Assembly (NCBI RefSeq): GCF_010726245.1
Contig: NZ_AP022561.1
Coordinates: forward strand, 3,162,001-3,226,000
Origin: Mycolicibacterium aichiense
GTDB lineage: Bacteria > Actinomycetota > Actinomycetes > Mycobacteriales > Mycobacteriaceae
Reading direction: 5' to 3'
Length of the DNA stretch: 64,000 nucleotides
The notes under the pieces are model-generated. The model was not told the origin of the DNA, did not search any database, and saw only the letters and a program-made list of their open reading frames with translations. Numbering within the stretch: position 1 is the stretch's first letter; the number at the start of each line of letters is the position of its first letter. Below are positions 25,865 to 33,732 of this stretch, piece by piece. A program made the translations under genes and the position numbers.

Positions 25865-26626
25865 ATGAGTTCATCGGGTGATGAATTGTTGGTGGACCGT
25901 GCCGATCCCGCCATCCGGGTCGAGCGCCTGCGTGTGGTGCGCGGTAAGCGGGTCGCCCTGCACGACATCACGGTGACGATCCCCCGCGGTTCGATCACCG
26001 GACTGCTCGGCCCGTCGGGCTGCGGCAAGACCACGCTGATGCGCAGCATCGTCGGCACCCAGATCGTCACGTCGGGAGCCGTGACCGTGCTCGGGCACCC
26101 GGCGGGATCCCCCGCACTGCGGCACCGGGTCGGCTACGTCACCCAGGATCCGACGATCTACAACGACCTCCGGGTCATCGACAACGTCCGCTACTTCGCC
26201 GCGCTGTACGGCGCCACCCCCGCGGTGGCCGATCGCGCGGTCGACGACGTCGGACTGCGCGATCACGCCGCGGCGTACTGCGCCAACCTGTCCGGCGGAC
26301 AGCGCGCAAGGGTATCGCTGGCCTGCGCGTTGGTCTGTCAGCCCGACCTGCTGGTGCTCGACGAACCGACCGTCGGCCTCGATCCCGTGCTGCGCGTAGA
26401 CCTGTGGGCCCAATTCGACGACTTGGCCCGCCGGGGCACCACCTTGCTGGTGTCCAGCCACGTGATGGACGAGGCCGACCACTGCGCGGGGCTGCTCCTC
26501 ATGCGCGACGGCCGACTGCTGGCCCAGACCACCCCCACCCGACTGCGAGAGGACACCGGATGCACGTCACTCGAGGAAGCGTTCCTGTCCATCATCAGGC
26601 ACAGCACCGCAGCGTCAGCAAGCTGA
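25865..26626 (+). CDS. ABC transporter ATP-binding protein
   Basis: ATPase of an ABC-2-type exporter (Rv1687c-like). 253 residues from MSSSGDELLVDR; an in-frame ATG 39 bases upstream has no ribosome site. Walker A GPSGCGKTT is at 49-57, Q-loop YVTQDPTIYND near 91-101, signature LSGGQ at 142-146, Walker B LVLDEPT at 163-169, and the H-loop is in LLVSSHVMDEAD. The substrate cannot be told from sequence; the closest arrangement is the daunorubicin/DrrA-like drug or lipid exporter class. The permease start lies inside its last 67 bases, followed by a TetR gene, so the three form one operon. Confidence 0.92.
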   Translation: MSSSGDELLVDRADPAIRVERLRVVRGKRVALHDITVTIPRGSITGLLGPSGCGKTTLMRSIVGTQIVTSGAVTVLGHPAGSPALRHRVGYVTQDPTIYNDLRVIDNVRYFAALYGATPAVADRAVDDVGLRDHAAAYCANLSGGQRARVSLACALVCQPDLLVLDEPTVGLDPVLRVDLWAQFDDLARRGTTLLVSSHVMDEADHCAGLLLMRDGRLLAQTTPTRLREDTGCTSLEEAFLSIIRHSTAASAS

Positions 26627-27378
26627 GCGCGCGCGCCTATCTGGCCACCACGGGCCGCATCCTGCGTCAGCTCCGGGCCGATCATCGAAGTGTCGCAATG
26701 ATTCTCGTGGTGCCCAGCGCGGTCATCACGTTGATGTACTTCATGTTCGACGACGTGCCCAAGTTCCCCGGCGCGGTCTCGCCATTCCAGACCGCGTGCC
26801 TGATCCTGCTGGGACTGTTCCCACTGTTCGTGATGTTTCTGATCACCTCGATCACCATGCAGCGCGAACGGTCGTCGGGAACTCTCGAGCGGATTCTGAC
26901 CACTCCCCTTCGCCGGCTCGATCTGCTGGCCGCCTACGGCACGGCGTTCTCGGTCGCGGCCGCCGCGCAGGCGATCCTGGCGTGCGTCGTGGCGTTCTGG
27001 CTGTTGGGGTTCGACACCTTGGGCAGCCCGGTGTGGGTGTTCGTCATCGCCGTCATCAACGCCGTGCTGGGTGTTGGCCTGGGCCTGCTGGCAAGTGCGT
27101 TCGCCCGCACCGAGTTTCAGGCCGTACAGTTCATGCCCGTGGTGATCGTCCCGCAGCTGCTGCTGGCCGGAATCATCGTGCCGCGCAATCAGATGCCAAC
27201 CTGGCTGGAATGGATCAGCAACGCGATGCCGGCCAGCTACGCGCTGGAGGCCTTGCAGCAGGTGAACAGCCATACCGAGCTGACCACCATCGCGGTCCGG
27301 GACATCGTCGTGGTCCTCGCTTTCGCGATGGCGGCCATGGCGCTGGCCGCCGCGACGCTGCGCCGGCGAACACCGTGA
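26560..27378 (+). CDS. ABC-2 type transporter permease
   Basis: Membrane subunit partnered with the preceding ATPase (Rv1686c-like). About 272 residues if started at the ATG at 26560, 67 bases inside the ATPase gene. No better ATG or GTG occurs before the first membrane segment, so the start is uncertain. Six hydrophobic segments are visible (for example MILVVPSAVITLMYFMF, ACLILLGLFPLFVMFLI, FVIAVINAVLGVGLGLL, FMPVVIVPQLLLAGIIV). The ABC-2 signature PRNQMPTWLEWISNAMPASY precedes the last segment. The stop overlaps the TetR GTG (GTGA). Confidence 0.88.
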   Translation: MHVTRGSVPVHHQAQHRSVSKLSARAYLATTGRILRQLRADHRSVAMILVVPSAVITLMYFMFDDVPKFPGAVSPFQTACLILLGLFPLFVMFLITSITMQRERSSGTLERILTTPLRRLDLLAAYGTAFSVAAAAQAILACVVAFWLLGFDTLGSPVWVFVIAVINAVLGVGLGLLASAFARTEFQAVQFMPVVIVPQLLLAGIIVPRNQMPTWLEWISNAMPASYALEALQQVNSHTELTTIAVRDIVVVLAFAMAAMALAAATLRRRTP

Positions 27379-27983
27379 GCGCCGGCTCGGCCAAACGCCC
27401 CGGCCGGCCGCGCGGTTCTTCCGACACTCGGGAGCGCATTCTCACCCGCGCTCGAGAGTTGTTCGCCCGCAACGGGATCGACAAGACATCGATCCGCTCG
27501 ATTGCCGCTGCCGCCGGCGTGGATTCGGCCCTGGTCCATCACTACTTCGGTACCAAGCAGCAGCTGTTCGCCGCCGCGATCCAACTGCCGATCGACCCGA
27601 TGACCGTGCTGGTTCCGCTGCGCGACACCCCCATCGAGGATCTCGGCCACGTGCTGCCCGCCACCCTGCTGCCGCTGTGGGATTCGGAGATGGGCGCGGG
27701 CCTCATCGCCACCATCCGGTCACTGCTGACCGGTTCTGATGTCAGCTTGGTCCGCTCGTTTCTGCAGGAAGTGATCACCGCCGAGGTGGCGCCGCGAGTG
27801 GACAACCCGCCGGGCACGGGACGACTGCGCGTGCAGTTCGTCGCCTCACAGCTGGTGGGCGTGGTGATGGCCCGCTACATCATCGGGCTCGAGCCGTTCG
27901 CCTCGCTGACGCCGGAACAAATCAGCGCGACCATCGCGCCGACGTTGCAGCGTTACCTCACCGGCGAATTGCCCGGGCTCTAG
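27375..27983 (+). CDS. TetR-family transcriptional regulator
   Basis: 202 residues. The N-terminal TetR HTH begins TRERILTRARELFARNG and continues SIRSIAAAAGVDSALVHHYF with the conserved YFGTK. The ligand-binding C-terminal half is helical and divergent. The GTG start overlaps the permease stop, so it is co-transcribed with the exporter and probably represses it, as in Rv1685c-Rv1687c of M. tuberculosis. The end overlaps the convergent Trm112-like gene by 4 bases. Confidence 0.9.
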   Translation: MSAGSAKRPGRPRGSSDTRERILTRARELFARNGIDKTSIRSIAAAAGVDSALVHHYFGTKQQLFAAAIQLPIDPMTVLVPLRDTPIEDLGHVLPATLLPLWDSEMGAGLIATIRSLLTGSDVSLVRSFLQEVITAEVAPRVDNPPGTGRLRVQFVASQLVGVVMARYIIGLEPFASLTPEQISATIAPTLQRYLTGELPGL

Positions 27984-28180
27984 GACGCCGAGCGCGCCAT
28001 CAATCGCTCATGATCCTCGGGGCTGACCTCGACGGCCTCGTCGACCAGCAACACCGGGATATCGTCCTCGATGCGGTAGGCCTTGTGCAGCCGAGGGTTG
28101 TAGAGAAGTTCGTCCACCAGCAACAGCGGCCCGCGGTCGGCTGGGCACACCAGGATGTTGAGCAGTTTCTCGTCGAGCAT
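27980..28180 (-). CDS. Trm112-family small protein
   Basis: 66 residues of the Trm112/UPF0434 family (Rv1684-like): LDEKLLNILVCPADRGPL, then a short beta hairpin and AYRIEDDIPVLLVDEAVEV. In eukaryotes and archaea Trm112 activates several methyltransferases; the bacterial role is poorly defined. Only one cysteine is present, so the zinc site of the canonical protein (four Cys) is absent. It lies 6 bases after the secreted-protein gene on the same strand and is convergent with the TetR gene. Confidence 0.85.
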   Translation of the reverse strand: MLDEKLLNILVCPADRGPLLLVDELLYNPRLHKAYRIEDDIPVLLVDEAVEVSPEDHERLMARSAS

Positions 28181-28186
28181 GTGGGG

Positions 28187-28738
28187 CTATGGGCTCACAG
28201 CCGGAGGTGCCGCCGCCGGGGCGTTGTTGCCGCCGATGGTCGGTGCGCCGTCGCTGGGCATCTGACCGGCGCCCATCACGGCATTGTTCTGCTGCCGCTG
28301 CTGTGCCTGCTGCAGGAGCTGCATCTGGGCGAAGATCTTCTGCTGGTAACCCAACGTGTTCTGCAGCGCCTGGATCAGCGGTTTCTGGTTCGGGCGGTAC
28401 TGCAGCGCATTCTGGATCTCGGCGATATTGGTCCTCGACGGCTTGATGCCCTGTGCGCGCAGTTTCATCACCGACTTGATCAGGTTGGACAACTGCCCGC
28501 CGCTGGCGCCCTGGTCGTAGTTCTGGTCGATGAACAGCAGCAATTGGTCGGCGCTCTGGAACTGCGGGACGCCGTTGGCATCCGCGGTCGCCGGCGCCGT
28601 GGGGGTGGCCGGGGCCGTGCTCGGGTCCGCCAGCGCCTGTTGCGTGCCCACGCCGACCAGCAGCCCAGCGGTCAGGGCACCGATCGCCGTGCCGCGGACA
28701 GCGCGACGCCAGTGACGTGAAACGGTCTGGGTTGTCAT
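28187..28738 (-). CDS. secreted or membrane-anchored protein, function unknown
   Basis: 183 residues from MTTQTVSRHWRR, preceded by GGAGG at good distance; longer readings lack a site. The signal peptide is at about 14-37 (TAIGALTAGLLVGVGTQQALA). The mature protein begins with an Ala/Pro/Thr linker. A helical domain follows (ADQLLLFIDQNYDQGASGG, LIQALQNTLGYQQKIFAQM), then a Gln-rich helix (LLQQAQQRQQNN) and a Gly/Ala/Pro tail. I do not recognise a family. It lies 71 bases downstream of the large hydrolase/synthetase fusion gene and just before the Trm112-like gene, which in M. tuberculosis directly follows Rv1683. Confidence 0.75.
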   Translation of the reverse strand: MTTQTVSRHWRRAVRGTAIGALTAGLLVGVGTQQALADPSTAPATPTAPATADANGVPQFQSADQLLLFIDQNYDQGASGGQLSNLIKSVMKLRAQGIKPSRTNIAEIQNALQYRPNQKPLIQALQNTLGYQQKIFAQMQLLQQAQQRQQNNAVMGAGQMPSDGAPTIGGNNAPAAAPPAVSP

Positions 28739-28809
28739 GCATTCCTCCGACGCGTGGCGATCTGCGGTTATCGGCGAGCCTAACAGCGCCGCGCGACCTG
28801 GGCAGAGGC

Positions 28810-31800
28810 TCAGTTCTCGGTACCGCTCGAGTCGTCGGTACCGCAAAGCTGAGCGCGCGCCGCAGCCGTCAAACGCTTGTACTTCCCCGTATCGGGCTCC
28901 AAATGCCAGGCGTTACGCGATGCCTTCGGTATGCCGTCGGCGCGCAAAGCCGACACCGTCGGCCGGCAGGTGGCGCTGAGCGGGATCTCCGGCACCACAT
29001 GCACCACGTCGGGCGCCAAGCCGACCGGCATCGACGCGAACGCGTCGGTCAGGTCCGCAGTAGTCACCGACACGCCGTCGCGCAGCGTGATCGCGGTGAC
29101 AGCGACGACTCCCCCGGCCTCCTCGACGCTGTAGGTGGCGGCCAGGTCGACGGCGTTGATCCGGCTGACGGCGTCGGTGACCAACTCCGGAAACACCACA
29201 CCGCGCTCGGTGCGGATCAGCAGCGGACGGTTGCCCAGCAGCCAGAAGTCGCCGTCGGCGTCGCGCCGGAACACGTACTCGGTCGAAATCCAGGTGTCGC
29301 CCGGGGCGAACACGCCACGCTTGACCGAGGCGGTCGGATCGATCGGCCCCCACGGCCGGGCCAGCAGCACACCCACCTCGTTGGGTTCGGCGACCGCGAC
29401 GAACCCGCGGTCGTCCTCCAGGATCAGGTCGTCGTCGGCGTCGTAGGCAGCCAACTCGACCTGGCCGCCGCCGGGCAGCGGACGGCCCTTGCTGCCGATC
29501 TTCGCGCCGGCCACATTGGCCAAGACAGCCTGGCCATCGGTGGTGGCGAAGAACTCGACCACGTTGGCCGGGCTGAAGGCGTCGACGGTCCGCTGCCACA
29601 GGCCCGGCGGCATGCCCGAGCCGATGAACAGCCGTACCGGGTGGTTGCCACGCAACCGGAAGTCCGGGTCGTCGACAACGCTGCGCAGCATCGTCCAGGT
29701 GTAGGAGACGACCGTGACGCCGTACTGCCGGATCTCGGTGAGGAAGCGGTCCGGGTGCAGCCCGCGCGACAACGCGATGCGGGTTCCGCCGACCACCGCG
29801 CCGCCGAGGCTCACCAGTAACCCGGACTGGTGATGCAACGGAGTCAGGCAGTACACGGTGTCCCCGCGGCCCAGCGCCGCAGCAGAGGCGGTGCCGAACG
29901 CGGACAACGCCCAGCGATAGTTGGTGATCTGTTTGGGCACCAGCGCCCCGCCGACGGTGTTGAACGCGACGAACGCCAGGTCCCGCGCGAAGCCCGGGTT
30001 GGGCCGGTACCACCCCGGCAACGCGACGGCGTCCGGATCGATCTTCTCCATGTCGACGACATTGCTGTCGTCGGGCAGATTGAGGTCGCGGGTCTCGCCG
30101 CCGCCGAGAACCAGCACCTGGACCGGGAGTTTGCGGGCCGCGTCCAGGTTGCCCGGATCGGTGATGACCTCGCTGACGCCCCCGATGCGGATCGCTTCGG
30201 CGAGGTCGGCGTCGGGGGGCATCAGCACCGCGACCGCACCGAGGCGGGACAACGCGGCGATCGCCACCAGCGCCGACGGCCGGGTGTCCATGAGCACACC
30301 GACCCGTACGCCCTGCCGGACGCCGACCGATATCAGGCCGCGGACGACATTGTTGATCCGTCGGTTCACCGCCTCGTAGGTGTGCACCCGCCCGTCGTAC
30401 AACAGGAACTCACCGTTGGGTGCGCCGTCGGCCTGCTCGTCGATGATGCGGCCGAGCGAAATTCTGGTGTGGTCGTTGATCTGTCCCAGCCGGGTCAGGC
30501 GCGGCAGCGTGCGGGCGGTCTCCACCGCCAGCGTGCGCATCGACTTCCTGGTGTTCACCACCGCCCCGGCCGCACCGCGCGCCAGCGACCAGGCAACTTC
30601 CGACGCCTCGGCAACGCCGTGCATCAGCCGTGCGGACAGGGCCACCCCGGACTCGTCCGGCTCGGCGTCGCTGTCCTGCATGGGCGCGATCGCCGCGGGT
30701 CGGGAATCCTGCCCGGACAGCCAGCGCACCCAGTCCGCCACCGTCGGCCACGTCGCCGTCGCCGCCTTGGATCCGACCACCAGACCGAAGTGGCCGGCGC
30801 GGATCATCACCTCGTAGACGTCGGCGCCGGGAGCGGCACGCTTGATCCCGCGCACCGAGGCGGGCTGACCGATGTCGTCGACCTCGCCGACGAACGCCAG
30901 CACCGGGCAGGTGATATCGGACAGCGTCACCAGCTGGCCGTTGATGTTGAAGCCGCCCGACATCATCCGGTTGTGCGAGATGAACTGCTTGAGCAATTCG
31001 GAGACCGCGGGGCCGGACCAGGCGATCCAGCCTTCGGAATCCAGGAAGCGTCGCTGCTGCTCGCGCGGCAGCAGCGCGTCGCGGTCATGCAGCTGCATGA
31101 GGAAGTCGATACGGGCCTTCGCGGTCTTGAGGGGGTCGAGCATCTGAAACCCGGTGCGGGCCAACCATCCCGGGATGTCGATGCGGTTGAACACGTGGTC
31201 GGCCATGAAGTCGGCGGCCACCGCACCGATGTTCGGCGGGATACCCATCGGCAGCGCGGCCAGGGTGTCGACCGGGGAGCCGAACGCGACGATGCTGGCG
31301 ATGTCTTTGGTTCGCCGGTAGGCCGCGGTCTGGTAGCAGAACATGCCGCCCTGCGAATAGCCGGCCAGATGGACGCTCTGACCGGTGGTGTCCTTGACGG
31401 TGTCGATGGCCTCGTTGAGCGCGACGATGTGGTCGGTGAGGTTGCGTTCCATGCCGCCCTCCACCTCGTCGGGTGAGCCGAAGTCGATCACCCACGGGTC
31501 GATACCCGCCTCGTGCAGGATCCCCACGGCGCCGTCCTCGCGGGTGACGTCCCACATGTTCGCCGACATCATCATCGGGTGGACCATCAGGACCGGCGGC
31601 CCGGCAGGCCGCTGGCCGGGCCTGCTGTCCGGCGGAAAGTAGCGCCGGAGCTTGTACATCGGCTTGCTCTCGACGATCTGGAACGGTGAAGGCACCGCCC
31701 CGGTTTCCAGACCGCCCAGCCGCAGTACCTCGAAACCGTTCTGCGCCGTCGCCATCAGCCGTTCCACAGGCCTGGTGACCGCCGACAAATTCAGATCCAC
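28810..31800 (-). CDS. alpha/beta hydrolase (PhaC-like) fused to acyl-CoA synthetase-like domain
   Basis: 996 residues, orthologue of Rv1683 (999 residues), described as a bifunctional long-chain acyl-CoA synthetase and lipase linked to triacylglycerol metabolism. The GTG start (VDLNLSAVTR) has GGGGAG 5 bases upstream; the longer frame has no ribosome site. Residues 1-400 are a PHA-synthase-type hydrolase with nucleophile Ser149 in AGYSQGG, Asp in AFVGEVDD and His in RAGHFGLVVG. Residues about 450-996 are an AMP-binding fold (NDHTRISLGRIIDEQ, YCLTPLHHQSGLL). Its phosphate loop reads FNTVGGALVPKQ instead of SGTTGxPK, and the TGD/GRxxD motifs are also altered, while the C-terminal lysine motif DTGKYKR remains. 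Adenylating activity is therefore uncertain. Confidence 0.88.
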   Translation of the reverse strand: MDLNLSAVTRPVERLMATAQNGFEVLRLGGLETGAVPSPFQIVESKPMYKLRRYFPPDSRPGQRPAGPPVLMVHPMMMSANMWDVTREDGAVGILHEAGIDPWVIDFGSPDEVEGGMERNLTDHIVALNEAIDTVKDTTGQSVHLAGYSQGGMFCYQTAAYRRTKDIASIVAFGSPVDTLAALPMGIPPNIGAVAADFMADHVFNRIDIPGWLARTGFQMLDPLKTAKARIDFLMQLHDRDALLPREQQRRFLDSEGWIAWSGPAVSELLKQFISHNRMMSGGFNINGQLVTLSDITCPVLAFVGEVDDIGQPASVRGIKRAAPGADVYEVMIRAGHFGLVVGSKAATATWPTVADWVRWLSGQDSRPAAIAPMQDSDAEPDESGVALSARLMHGVAEASEVAWSLARGAAGAVVNTRKSMRTLAVETARTLPRLTRLGQINDHTRISLGRIIDEQADGAPNGEFLLYDGRVHTYEAVNRRINNVVRGLISVGVRQGVRVGVLMDTRPSALVAIAALSRLGAVAVLMPPDADLAEAIRIGGVSEVITDPGNLDAARKLPVQVLVLGGGETRDLNLPDDSNVVDMEKIDPDAVALPGWYRPNPGFARDLAFVAFNTVGGALVPKQITNYRWALSAFGTASAAALGRGDTVYCLTPLHHQSGLLVSLGGAVVGGTRIALSRGLHPDRFLTEIRQYGVTVVSYTWTMLRSVVDDPDFRLRGNHPVRLFIGSGMPPGLWQRTVDAFSPANVVEFFATTDGQAVLANVAGAKIGSKGRPLPGGGQVELAAYDADDDLILEDDRGFVAVAEPNEVGVLLARPWGPIDPTASVKRGVFAPGDTWISTEYVFRRDADGDFWLLGNRPLLIRTERGVVFPELVTDAVSRINAVDLAATYSVEEAGGVVAVTAITLRDGVSVTTADLTDAFASMPVGLAPDVVHVVPEIPLSATCRPTVSALRADGIPKASRNAWHLEPDTGKYKRLTAAARAQLCGTDDSSGTEN

Positions 31801-31901
31801 GGGTGCTCCCCTGTCCCACGTCGCTGCTGCTTGAGGCCCCGACAGCCAGCACATCATGGCATAACGCCGATCCACGTCCCGTCGGTTTGCATTCTCACCA
31901 G

Positions 31902-31907
31902 TAGCCT
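31902..31907 (+). promoter_or_regulatory. -10 box of leaderless ABC-F gene
   Basis: TAGCCT followed by 7 bases and the GTG at 31915. A second GTG two codons earlier lies too close to the box to be the leaderless start. Confidence 0.4.
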
Positions 31908-31914
31908 CGTGCCA

Positions 31915-33702
31915 GTGGCACACCTGCTCGGAGCTGAAGCCCTGCATCTGCAATTCCCGACCCAGGTGGTCTTCGACTCCGTAACCGTCGGAGTCAACGA
32001 AGGCGACCGCATCGGCATCGTCGGCCGCAACGGCGACGGCAAATCGAGCCTGTTGAGCATGCTGACCGGGCAACTGTCACCGAATTCAGGGCGGGTGACC
32101 CGTCGCACGGGCATCCACGTGGGCGCACTCGACCAGTCCGACACCCTCGACGGCGCCAGCACGGTCGGGCATGTACTGGTCGGCGATCTGGCTGATCACG
32201 AGTGGGCCGGCGACCCCAAGGTCCGTGATGTCGTCGGTGGTCTGGTCGCGGATATCGCCTGGGATGCGCTGGTGTCCACGCTGTCCGGCGGTCAGCGCCG
32301 CCGCGTCCAGCTGGCTCGGCTGCTGATGGGCGACTGGGATGTGATCGCACTCGACGAGCCGACCAACCACCTCGATGTCGAGGGCATCACCTGGCTGGCC
32401 GGGCATCTCAAGACGCGGTGGGCCCGTACCGGCGGCGGGCTGCTCGTCGTGACCCACGACCGGTGGTTCCTCGACGAGGTCGCCCTCACCACCTGGGAGG
32501 TTCACGATGGCATCGTCGAGCCGTTCGACGGCGGCTACGCCGCCTACATTCTGCAGCGGGTCGAACGGGACCGGCAGGCCGCGACGGTCGAGGCCAAGCG
32601 CCAGAACCTGATGAAGAAGGAGCTGGCGTGGTTGCGGCGCGGCGCGCCGGCGCGGACGTCCAAACCGAAGTTCCGCATCGAGGCCGCCAACCAGCTGATC
32701 GAAGACGTGCCGCCGCTGCGCAACCCGATCGAGCTCGCCAAGCTGGCGACCGCCCGGCTGGGTAAAGAGGTCGTCGACCTGCTCGACGTCGGGGTGACCT
32801 ACGACGGACGACAGGTACTGCGCGATATCGAGTGGCGGATCGCGCCCGGCGAGCGCACCGGGATCCTCGGCGCGAACGGCGCCGGAAAGTCGACGCTGCT
32901 CGGCCTGATCGCGGGCACCGTCACACCCGACAGCGGCCGGGTCAAGCGCGGCAAGACCGTCAAGCTGGCAATACTCGACCAGCAGGCAGGCATCTTGGCC
33001 GGTCTCGAGGGCGACATGGTCCGGGAAGTCCTCGCCCAGCTGCAGACCGACTTCTCCGTCGACGGCAAGGACGTCACGCCGGCTCAGCTGCTGGAACGCC
33101 TGGGCTTCCGCCGCGAGCACCTGTCCGCGCGGGTCGGGGAACTCTCCGGTGGCCAACGGCGCAGGCTCCAGCTGTTGCTCACGATTCTGTCCGAGCCGAA
33201 CGTGCTGATCCTCGACGAACCCACCAATGATGTCGACACCGACATGTTGGCGGCCACCGAGGATCTGCTGGACTCCTGGCCGGGCACCCTGATCGTGGTG
33301 TCCCATGACCGCTACCTGCTCGAGCGTGTCACCGATCAGCAGTACGCGATCCTCGGCGGACGACTGCGCCACCTTCCGGGCGGCGTGGACGAGTACCTGC
33401 GCCTGGCGAAGGCGCACCCCGCCGCCGCCACGCCCGGCCCGTCCAAGGGATCCGGCTCCGCGCCATCGGCCGAGGCACTGTCAGGTGCCGAATTACGCAG
33501 CGTGGAAAAGGAAATCGCGTCGTTGGACCGGGCTCTGGCCAAGTTGTCCGACCGGGTGAACGCCAAACATGTCGAACTGGCCGAGCACGACCAGTCCGAC
33601 CATGTCGGCTTGAGCAAGCTGACCCAAGAGCTGCGATCGCTCGAAGGCGAGATCACAGATCTCGAGGCCCGCTGGCTCGATCTGTCGGAACGACTCGAGT
33701 GA
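31915..33702 (+). CDS. ABC-F family ATPase (Uup-like)
   Basis: 595 residues with two ABC domains and no membrane segments. ABC-F proteins act on ribosomes (translation factors or antibiotic protection). Domain 1: Walker A GRNGDGKS at 37-44, signature STLSGGQRRRVQLARLL, Walker B VIALDEPTNHLDVEG. Domain 2: GANGAGKST, VGELSGGQRRRLQLLL, VLILDEPTNDVDTDM. The linker (EAKRQNLMKKELAWLRRGA) is basic and helical. A C-terminal coiled-coil of about 70 residues (LRSVEKEIASLDRALAKL) is like that of Uup. It is divergent from the fusion gene. The precise target is unknown. Confidence 0.9.
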   Translation: MAHLLGAEALHLQFPTQVVFDSVTVGVNEGDRIGIVGRNGDGKSSLLSMLTGQLSPNSGRVTRRTGIHVGALDQSDTLDGASTVGHVLVGDLADHEWAGDPKVRDVVGGLVADIAWDALVSTLSGGQRRRVQLARLLMGDWDVIALDEPTNHLDVEGITWLAGHLKTRWARTGGGLLVVTHDRWFLDEVALTTWEVHDGIVEPFDGGYAAYILQRVERDRQAATVEAKRQNLMKKELAWLRRGAPARTSKPKFRIEAANQLIEDVPPLRNPIELAKLATARLGKEVVDLLDVGVTYDGRQVLRDIEWRIAPGERTGILGANGAGKSTLLGLIAGTVTPDSGRVKRGKTVKLAILDQQAGILAGLEGDMVREVLAQLQTDFSVDGKDVTPAQLLERLGFRREHLSARVGELSGGQRRRLQLLLTILSEPNVLILDEPTNDVDTDMLAATEDLLDSWPGTLIVVSHDRYLLERVTDQQYAILGGRLRHLPGGVDEYLRLAKAHPAAATPGPSKGSGSAPSAEALSGAELRSVEKEIASLDRALAKLSDRVNAKHVELAEHDQSDHVGLSKLTQELRSLEGEITDLEARWLDLSERLE

Positions 33703-33719
33703 TTCAGCTGCACGCTTCG

Positions 33720-33725
33720 TAAGAT
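33720..33725 (+). promoter_or_regulatory. -10 box of leaderless membrane-protein gene
   Basis: TAAGAT followed by 7 bases (GTCAACC) and the ATG at 33733. The box overlaps an ATG at 33724, which would therefore lie upstream of the transcript start. Confidence 0.45.
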
Positions 33726-33732
33726 GTCAACC

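Noticed and set aside
29830..31476. 548-residue plus-strand open frame
   Set aside because: Antisense shadow of the hydrolase/synthetase fusion; His/Gln/Arg-rich as expected for a reversed GC-rich frame.
32086..33417. 443-residue minus-strand open frame
   Set aside because: Antisense to the ABC-F gene with both ATPase domains intact.
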